The translations under genes were made by a program, and so were the position numbers. 64,000 nucleotides of DNA from a virus. Within the stretch, counting starts at the first letter, position 1. Each line of letters starts with the position of its first letter. The notes below the pieces were generated by a model. That model was not told where the DNA came from. It searched no databases and saw only the letters and a program-made list of their open reading frames with translations. The stretch is taken from positions 1 to 64,000 of IMG/VR virus record IMGVR_UViG_3300025712_000005, one strand, 5' to 3'. Below, piece after piece: positions 48,784 to 56,300 of the stretch.

Positions 48784-49476
48784 ATGATAAATTTAAAAGA
48801 AGGTGCCGAGCTTGAGCTAAAAGACTTTGAAATTCAGGGTCGATTTCTCACGCCAGATGCTAGTAACGTTGCTGTTGTCGTTTACAATGACCAAGGTGTG
48901 GAGGCGTACTCAAAAGTATTTTCCTTTGATCCCGCTTATTATTATGTCATGGCCGGAGAGCTTCTGTTCGCATCCCTTGATGCAGCTTATGAGTTCTTTA
49001 CGATTAAAGTTACGTTTCAATCCAATGGTAAGTCTCACACGTTTAAAGACATTATTCGATTGCAACGAGACCCTATGATTTACACCGATGAGAATTCGGT
49101 GCGGACTATTCTAGGCGCTTCTGAAAAAGAGTTGCCAAATGAAGAAATCGATATTTATGGCGCTTACGCTGAGTTATCAGTTGATTTGGGAATTTCGTTT
49201 ATTTCGAATAATTCGAATATTAAGAATGCGAATGATCTCATCACCTACCACGAAGCCCTAAAGCAATTAGACAGCCTAGAATTGAAGTTACTGAAAAGTG
49301 ATGAATTCGATGATATCCGTCAAGCTAGATTAGCAAAATTTGATTATGTGGGCATGAAAGCGAGATTGACGAATGTGTATATCCGCTTGCTGAATAATTT
49401 CACCGAAGAGTTTGTCGTTGGCGACAGTCCACTTCTAACGGTTGTCACAAGAACCGACCCCTTTCTAGGTAGCTAA
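48784..49476 (+). CDS. head-tail connector/adaptor candidate
   Basis: 230 residues. The N-terminal half is beta-rich (AVVVYNDQGVEAYSKVFSF). The C-terminal half is helical and begins YTDENSVRTILGASEKELPNEEIDIYGAYAELS, resembling helical adaptor proteins that dock on portals. SD AAAGGACAACAGC. Confidence 0.6.
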   Translation: MINLKEGAELELKDFEIQGRFLTPDASNVAVVVYNDQGVEAYSKVFSFDPAYYYVMAGELLFASLDAAYEFFTIKVTFQSNGKSHTFKDIIRLQRDPMIYTDENSVRTILGASEKELPNEEIDIYGAYAELSVDLGISFISNNSNIKNANDLITYHEALKQLDSLELKLLKSDEFDDIRQARLAKFDYVGMKARLTNVYIRLLNNFTEEFVVGDSPLLTVVTRTDPFLGS

Positions 49477-49477
49477 T

Positions 49478-49966
49478 ATGAGAACCTTATCGAATTATCG
49501 GGTAGGTAATCTCAAGGTTAGAGCCGCTGTCACAAAACCAAATGAAAACACGCTGACGATGATGCCCGTGCGTTCGTTGGTTTATGTCCCTAAAAAGTAC
49601 CCTGTTGAAGCCGGAGAAATATTAAGTTTCGATGGCAAAGATGATGATTTGCTTTTGGCCACCCACCATGAGAATCCAGAGTATTGGGTATTTATGGGTC
49701 TTCATATGAATGCCACCGTAACGATTGAAAAACGTTTTTCAGGCATTAACCCTGTGACCAAAATGAAGCAAGGCTCTTTCACGGTTGAGCCGATTACCTG
49801 CCGAGCGGTGCATGAACTTGGAAAGCTAATTGATGACAGAGGACTACAGACTTCAAGGGATGTTTATTATGTCGCTGAGCAAGTTAAAGAGGGTGATGTG
49901 ATTGACGGTCAGTCTATTACTGGTGTGCAAAAGCTGAACGGTATTTATTATATCGAGGTAAAGTAG
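49478..49966 (+). CDS. neck / head-completion candidate
   Basis: 162 residues, beta-rich. Located between adaptor and tail-terminator candidates, where a stopper protein is expected. One base separates it from the previous gene's stop. No motif clinches it. Confidence 0.55.
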   Translation: MRTLSNYRVGNLKVRAAVTKPNENTLTMMPVRSLVYVPKKYPVEAGEILSFDGKDDDLLLATHHENPEYWVFMGLHMNATVTIEKRFSGINPVTKMKQGSFTVEPITCRAVHELGKLIDDRGLQTSRDVYYVAEQVKEGDVIDGQSITGVQKLNGIYYIEVK

Positions 49967-50904
49967 TGGCCAAGCAGCGGAACGATATTTTCAGAGACCT
50001 TCAAACTCGAATTCAGGCCGTTTTATTAGGGCTTGAACAAGGCACGCAAGACCAGATAAGAGGTAAGTTGGAAGTCGCAACCATCGAATTCTTAGATGGT
50101 ATTTTTAACCAAATGATTAAGATCATAACAGCGGTTAAAATTGACAGTTCCGCCTATAACTTTGAAGGCAATGTCTTTGGGTTTAAGCGAACAAAACCAC
50201 TCACTAAAAAATGGATTAACGCTAAGACAGGGGGATTGACCGCAAAGGAAGGCGCAAGAAATCCAATGCTTTGGCGGATACCCGCTCAGAACAAAAAACG
50301 TTTTAGGCAGAAGCATAGAGACCCCTTAGAAGAAATTTTGCGAGACCTGACAACGAAAAAAGTCGGTAAGCAGTTGTATGATAAATTCGGCGGGATTAGT
50401 GGGGGAGCAACGTCGGGAAAGTCCACGTTTAGAGAGAACCGTCGCCGAGGGATGAATGGTAGACCCTATAACACGGTAACCAAGAAGTACGAAAGCTGGG
50501 CAACGGCAGTTCGACCTGAAGTGGTAAACGCGGTTAAGAATGCAGATATTCAGTTACTAACCGGCGCGACGAGAACCGCCAGCGGAAGAATAACTATCCC
50601 AAAAAGTGGAAGAGGCCGAAGCGTGTCTATCTACAGTGCAATACAATTAGGATACGCGGCGACCAAAAATAAATTAATTTTTTTGGATAGATTAAACTCT
50701 ATTCAAGGCCCAAGTTCTACGACAGATGAGATAGCCCTCATGCTAAAGAATATGGGTGAAATGGATGGCACGAACTTTAAGAAGTTCGACGGATTGCACA
50801 AGCAAGGCCATCCAGTGATTACCGCTATGATGGGGATGCTGCTTTCTAAAGGATTTAGAGGCGGGGATAATAACCTTCACGAATATTTGGATAAGGTAGT
50901 TTAA
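49966..50904 (+). CDS. tail-completion candidate (GTG start)
   Basis: 312 residues, strongly basic (KRTKPLTKKWINAKTGG; RRRGMNGRPY). GTG 49966 overlaps the preceding TAG stop (TAGTG). Position suggests a neck or tail-completion protein, but it is longer than usual. Not recognised. Confidence 0.55.
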   Translation: MAKQRNDIFRDLQTRIQAVLLGLEQGTQDQIRGKLEVATIEFLDGIFNQMIKIITAVKIDSSAYNFEGNVFGFKRTKPLTKKWINAKTGGLTAKEGARNPMLWRIPAQNKKRFRQKHRDPLEEILRDLTTKKVGKQLYDKFGGISGGATSGKSTFRENRRRGMNGRPYNTVTKKYESWATAVRPEVVNAVKNADIQLLTGATRTASGRITIPKSGRGRSVSIYSAIQLGYAATKNKLIFLDRLNSIQGPSSTTDEIALMLKNMGEMDGTNFKKFDGLHKQGHPVITAMMGMLLSKGFRGGDNNLHEYLDKVV

Positions 50905-51347
50905 TGGCAACTTACAAGAACGTGCATACCTCGCTACTTAGATATTGCAGCGACAAGGCAGTCAACTTCAACATGCTAAAAGGGACTAACCTCGAAGCGT
51001 TGAACTTAGATGCTATTTCAGATGAATCGCAATTGCCTAGCGTCAATGTAATTGGCATTGAGAAGATGACTTATCAGAGTGAAGGTGATTCTCAAGGACT
51101 GGACAACTTTACGGTGTCGATCACAATCGGGACAGTTCAGGATGAGAACAACATGCTGCTCGTTGACTTAATCGATTCTCTCTTTGAAGAATTACGTTCG
51201 AGTAAGACGGTCGGTATTTTTGATGCGACAAGTGGATTGTTAATTGCCAAGGCGGTTGTCTATGGTCAAACGTTTATTACCCCAGTAATGATGGGAGAAA
51301 ACGACCGTGTGTTTCAATCTATCGTAATTAGTGCCTCAGTGACTTAG
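50904..51347 (+). CDS. tail terminator candidate
   Basis: 147 residues, alpha/beta, directly before the tail tube gene and overlapping the previous gene (TAATG). Size and order fit lambda gpU-like terminators, which cap the tail tube. Its stop codon lies in a perfect 11-bp palindrome shared with the convergent gene. Confidence 0.6.
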   Translation: MATYKNVHTSLLRYCSDKAVNFNMLKGTNLEALNLDAISDESQLPSVNVIGIEKMTYQSEGDSQGLDNFTVSITIGTVQDENNMLLVDLIDSLFEELRSSKTVGIFDATSGLLIAKAVVYGQTFITPVMMGENDRVFQSIVISASVT

Positions 51348-51364
51348 AGATTTTCTAAGTCACT
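51338..51364. terminator. 11-bp palindrome spanning two convergent stops
   Basis: AGTGACTTAGA-GATTT-TCTAAGTCACT is perfectly paired and includes the stop codons of the tail terminator (plus) and the RHH gene (minus). No U-run, so termination would be non-canonical; it could also protect mRNA 3' ends or serve as a binding site. Confidence 0.55.
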
Positions 51365-51664
51365 AAGGGCCGTGCAGATAGCTATTTGCAAGGCTTGTTG
51401 TCTAGTATATAAAGTTTGTTTGCAATAAGTGTCTAAGCTTTCCAACTCGCTACCGAGAAGGCGTAAGGTGAAGTTATGGTCATTCTTGAGATGTTCGTAA
51501 TTTGACATGTCAATGGGTGACAATTTATTCTCGAAGAAGTGGTTTAACAGTAACCGAATTTTTGAAGCCGTAGTGCTTTTATTAAACGGTGCGTTGGTTG
51601 CCATTTCAACAAGTCCTGACGGGATATTAAAAGCAACTGGAATTAATGTTTGTTCTGCATTCAT
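51344..51664 (-). CDS. tandem ribbon-helix-helix regulator, antisense in the late operon
   Basis: 106 residues. NFTLRLLGSELESLDTYCKQTLYTRQQALQIAICTAL near 68-105 is a good ribbon-helix-helix (Arc/CopG/MetJ) pattern: a beta strand then two helices. The N-terminal half (TLIPVAFNIPSGLVEMATN...TTASKIRLLLNHFF) looks like a second, weaker unit. AGGAG precedes the ATG at long spacing. It is transcribed against the structural genes, like a late-operon moron, and may regulate expression near its own locus. Confidence 0.65.
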   Translation of the reverse strand: MNAEQTLIPVAFNIPSGLVEMATNAPFNKSTTASKIRLLLNHFFENKLSPIDMSNYEHLKNDHNFTLRLLGSELESLDTYCKQTLYTRQQALQIAICTALSDLENL

Positions 51665-51719
51665 GATTTTTGTTTCTCCTTTCAGGTATTGAGTATAACC
51701 TAAAATTTGGAGATTGACG

Positions 51720-52553
51720 ATGGCTGGTGAAGCACGTTCAAATAAATTCATGTTGGGAACCGCTACCGTAATGATCGGTAATACCAACGAACTATACGAC
51801 CTTAACCCAGACGAACACAGCGTTGGTCTCGTTAAGAATTTCACATGTGAAGCGACGAAAGACCGTACTGACTTAACACAAGGCCGTACTAACGACATCG
51901 TTTTCACATTAACAACTAGCTCAACAACCCGAGCAACGTTCGAGATGTACGAGTATTCAGTGACTAACATTGCTTATGCTCTAGGTCTTGAAGGCGGCGC
52001 TATTACTGAGTTGACCGGTGATGCATTAGTTACTGATGGAGCCGTAACCTTTGCTTCTGGCACCGCTGATTTAACTTTCGTAGACGCAGCGGGTGTTCAA
52101 GATATCTTAGTTGGTCAAGATGTTTCTTTACGTACAGGCGACGGTGAAAACGTTATCCTTGCTAAAGTAACAGCTGTATCAGGTATCACTGGCGGTTCTG
52201 CTACTTCGGCAACGATGACGGTTATGATCCCCGATTCTGTTTCAGTGGCGGCTATTTCTGCAGGTACCCTTGTTTCAGGTGTAACGGTTCTTGAAGTTGG
52301 TTCTACTGACGTTGACCGTGACTTCTCGGCCAAGGTTACTGGCCAGTTGGCAAATGGTACTTACGTTACTTACTTGTTCCCGAAAATCCGTATCACGTCT
52401 GGTCTATCTATGGCGTTTACTACGGATAACTTCGGCAACATTCCTTTTGAGTTTACCCCTATGAAGGTAACTCCTCAGGATGACAACTACATACCATTTA
52501 AAGGATTGTCTGGTAAGTTAGTGATGGATACGGTTCAGGCACCATTGGCTTAA
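51720..52553 (+). CDS. major tail (tube) protein
   Basis: 277 residues, rich in Thr, Gly, Val. The N-terminus (FMLGTATVMIGNTNELYDL) and the C-terminal beta pattern fit siphophage tail tubes. A central segment near 95-195 (LTGDALVTDGAVTF...) looks like an inserted Ig-like or decorating domain. Start box GGAGATTGACGATG. A strong terminator follows, as is usual after the tube gene. Confidence 0.8.
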   Translation: MAGEARSNKFMLGTATVMIGNTNELYDLNPDEHSVGLVKNFTCEATKDRTDLTQGRTNDIVFTLTTSSTTRATFEMYEYSVTNIAYALGLEGGAITELTGDALVTDGAVTFASGTADLTFVDAAGVQDILVGQDVSLRTGDGENVILAKVTAVSGITGGSATSATMTVMIPDSVSVAAISAGTLVSGVTVLEVGSTDVDRDFSAKVTGQLANGTYVTYLFPKIRITSGLSMAFTTDNFGNIPFEFTPMKVTPQDDNYIPFKGLSGKLVMDTVQAPLA

Positions 52554-52574
52554 TAAGCTTTCTAACGTATTATT

Positions 52575-52602
52575 AAAAGCCTCCCAATTGGGAGGCTTTT
52601 TT
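52575..52602 (+). terminator. intrinsic terminator after tail tube gene
   Basis: An 11-bp stem AAAAGCCTCCC-AATT-GGGAGGCTTTT followed by further T residues. It should reduce read-through so that tube protein exceeds downstream tail proteins. Confidence 0.9.
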
Positions 52603-52627
52603 ATTTAAACAATTAGGAAATTGACGA

Positions 52628-53295
52628 ATGTTAGAACCAACGAAAGTTGAACCCCGCCACACTACCATTTTGAATGGTCAGGAACGTACGGTATTCATGA
52701 GCTTTGGCTTAATCAATACGCTTACAAATATGTTTGAGAACGTTGAGCAAATACCCGAGTTATTTACTAATCCGATGCTACGTGGAGTAATATTGGTTGA
52801 AGCCTTTTCGGAGCGAGATGAGCACGGCAAAATCACAAAGGAGTTGAACATTCAAACCCTTGAGATTGAAGACGATGCCTTTATCGAGTTTGTTGAATGG
52901 GTGGAGGTGCATGTCACCAATTTTTTTATAAAGACGTCGAACTCCAACAAAAAGAGACAGCTAAGGCTCACGCAAGCATTGAAGAAAGCGAACTCCTAAG
53001 ATCATTCAATGGATGGTACATGGGGCTCGACTTAGAAGAGCAACTATGTCTTGCCTTTCAATGCGTACCAAGTCAACTCAGCTCAATTTATTGGCGTAAC
53101 ACGTATCGTGATATTCAGACTCAACTCAAACTTGTAGTAGGTTTGAAGACAGTTGAACTCACACAAAACTACGAAAATTTATTGAAGGTCGCTGGAGCTG
53201 TCATGGGTGGCGGTGAAGAGAAGCCACATACCAACGCACCAGAACCAAAGAATGACGCTGAAGCGATGGCCTTAGCAAACGCTGTATTCAGCTAA
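52628..53295 (+). CDS. tail assembly chaperones, G and G-T frameshift pair
   Basis: Two overlapping frames in the place of lambda G/T. The first (52628-52999) gives 123 residues. The second is open to 53295 in the -1 frame with no good start. A run of seven T at 52921-52927, read T-TTT-TTT in the first frame, is a slippery heptamer. A -1 shift there gives a 222-residue fusion continuing YKDVELQQKE. These chaperones hold the tape measure during tail assembly. Start box GGAAATTGACGAATG. Confidence 0.85.
52921..52927 (+). other. -1 frameshift slippery site TTTTTTT
   Basis: In-frame reading is AAT-TTT-TTT-ATA; slipping back one base yields TTT-TTT-TAT. No strong stem-loop is obvious just downstream by eye. 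Confidence 0.7.
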
Positions 53296-53314
53296 ACAAC
53301 TTGGAGATTGACGA

Positions 53315-56300
53315 ATGTCTGTGAACAAAATCCGCCAAACGGTATTGGATATTAATTTATCCTCTGCAGCAAAAAAGAGAATGGACGAAGTTCTTCAAAA
53401 AGCGCAAGCGATTGAGGAAGCTCTTAAAGCGTCTGAACAGGCATTCAATAAATTAGCTAAAGGCAAGTTTACTAGCCCCGCTGCTCGAAATAAATATATT
53501 GAAGAGCAGTCAGGTGGAGCAAAAACAGATCTTACCCAGAGCCGTAAAATAATAGAGCAAAACAGGTCTAACCTAAAAACGTTGCTTGGGGTTGCTTCCC
53601 GAGAAATGTCTCAAGGATTACCTCAGGCTCAGAAAGCATTAATCTCCAGCGCGTTTAATACCATACTCTCTGAATTGAATGGTACGTTTAAAGACACCGC
53701 TAAGAAGGTTCGTCAAAAGACCTCAGACTTCATTGATAACGAGTTCAAAAGAAAAGTTGGCTCTCAACGAGTTGATGTGCGCTCTAATGCCAATCCTAAG
53801 CCACTCTCAGGCAAAAATCTTGAGCAATCAATCCAATCCCTAAGCTTAACCGTTAAGGGCGCTCAGAAGGCGTTAAACACCGGTCTTACTAAGAAAGACG
53901 AAAGCCTGATCAAAAGTGCGACGACGACCCTTGAAAAGAACCAAGGCGTATTGAATCGTTTTCAAAATGAGTTGCGTGACCGTAAGCTTTACGAAAGACA
54001 GTTAAGAAGTTCTGGGGTTAAGAGCGCCGAGTTGGAAAACTTCAACAAAAAAGCGTTCAAAAGAAATCCGTCAGTCACCCGTCAGGAAGAAATCAAAGAT
54101 AAAAAAATAAAGACGCTGACACTTCAAGGGCTGCAAGAACAGCAAGCGAGTCGTCGCACGCTATTGTCTGGGGCTCAGTCGGCGAATAAGTTTGCGGACA
54201 AAAATAATAATCGAGACCTTTACGATAAATCGGCCTTAGCGATAAAGCAGCACCAGACGGCGCTGGAGAAACTAAGCGCAGAGACGAAGCTTAGAACCAG
54301 TATCGAGAAGACCAACAACCAAGCTAGGATAAAGCAGCGCAGCGTTGAGGCTTTCTATGACAAGCGTTATGGCGATAAGCCAGAAGTAAAACGCAAAGAG
54401 GCGATTGCTGAAGCGAAAATTCGAGACTTAAAAAATAAAGAGCTTCAGGATGGTTTGCAAAATGCTAACCTGAGAAAAGGCGCGTCCTACGAAGCATTGA
54501 ACTTTGCTCGAAAGAATGGTGACAGCCGTTTAGAAGCTGATGCTCGAAAAGCGATTACGGAAAACACGGCGCAGCTCAAAGCATTAACCGATGAAAATAA
54601 ACGCCGCACGCAGACCACCGCGCAGAATAACCGAGCCAAAGTAAAGAACGGCAACTTTGATGAGTTCGTAAACAGGCAGTTTAAGTTAAATCCAGCGGTT
54701 CAACGTTTTGACCCGATTAAACAATCCAAGCTCGGGGGTCTTACTGACTCTCAACTCAAAGACCAAATCGCAAGTCAAAAGCTTTTGGTGGCTGGGGCTA
54801 ACAAGGCTAATTCTTTTGCTATCGACAATAAACGTAGTGAAGCTGAACAGAAAAGAGCTAGTGCCGCCTTAGCTGATTTTACCCGTGCGCTAAAAGCCGC
54901 TCAGCAAGAAATGAGTGACCGCAGTACCACGCGAAATAAGAAAGCGCCGATTACAGATGCCCAACGCCGAAGTAACGCTATCGAGAGTGATAAGCAAAGG
55001 ACAGTGAATCGAAACTTTGACGGCGGGGCGGGGCTGTTTAAACAGCAAGCCGCCTTGCTTAGAAACTATGCGGTCATGGGTGCGGGTGTTGGCGCGGTTA
55101 CCTCAGCAGCGACCTTCAGCAATGATTTAGATAAACAGTTCAAGCAGCTACAAAGTATCGTCGCATTGACGAACACTGAGATGAATGAGCTGAAGACAAA
55201 TCTTATCGACGTGTCTGAAGAAACTAAATTTACTGCGCTCGAAGTTGCTGACGCTGCGGTTATTTTGGGACAAGCTGGTTTCGGGTCTAAAGAGATTCAG
55301 GATTCAATACAAGGCGTAACCTTATTCGCAACAGCGGTTGGCTCTGACCTAAAAAGTGCGGTTGACCTAGCAACGTCAACGCTCGGGGTATTTAAGAAAG
55401 ACGCCTCGGAAATGACTGACATCACCGACAAGATGACCACTGCTGTCAACAGCTCAAAGCTGAACTTGGATAAACTAAGCTTAGGCCTCCAGTACTCAGG
55501 TAACTTGGCTGCACAATCTAACGTTCGATTTGAAGAAGTTGTGGCCGCACTTGGCGCCATGGCCAACGCCGGTATTCGTTCAGGCTCAACCTTGGGTACC
55601 GGTCTTCGTCAGATAATCATTGCCCTGCGTAAACCGTCAGAACAATTTGTTAGTATTGTTCGAGGCCTTGGTATCGGGATGGATGATTTAGATATCTCTA
55701 CCCGAGGACTAATCCCCGTATTAAAAACGCTGGCTAATGCTGGCTTTACCTCTCGGGATGCAATCGAATCAATGCAGGTTCGAGCGGCGTCTGCTTTCCA
55801 AGCGTTCGTAGGTAATATTAAAGTTGCTGATGAGCTGCAAACTAAGATGGAACTTGGGGGGTCAGCGGCAAGAGCTAACGGGGTTCAAATGGGTGCCCTT
55901 GCGAACCAACTAGCAAGGCTTGGCTCCGTGGCCAACTCAATCGCCTTTGAAGCGTTTGAACCTATGCTGAAGGTGTTTGCAAAACTAGTTGAAGTGACTG
56001 CAGACGCATTGACAGGTATACGTAATATGGGGCCAGCGTTACAAGGTCTGGGGACGGCTGTCATTACTTTTTTAGGGATTAAAGGGATTGCCAGCGTCAT
56101 TCGTTTACTCGGGTTCTTGGTTGGCGGAGGTGGGGCTTTACGTGCTGCTGCAGGTTTCTTTAAAGGTGCTGGGACAGTTGCCGCTGGAGGAACTGCCGTA
56201 GCAGCGAGAGGAGGGGCGGCAGTAGCCTCGACTACAGCTATTTCTTCAATAATGGCGGTAGTTTTTAGAATACTTGGATTGGCAAGCCCAATTGGTTGGG

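Noticed and set aside
51344-51970. Longer minus-strand reading of the RHH gene starting at 51970
   Set aside because: The upstream part is antisense to the start of the tail tube gene and looks non-protein-like; AGGAG precedes ATG 51664.
52897-53295. Independent gene with ATG at 52897
   Set aside because: No SD before this ATG; the T heptamer and gene order make it the frameshifted part of the tail chaperone.
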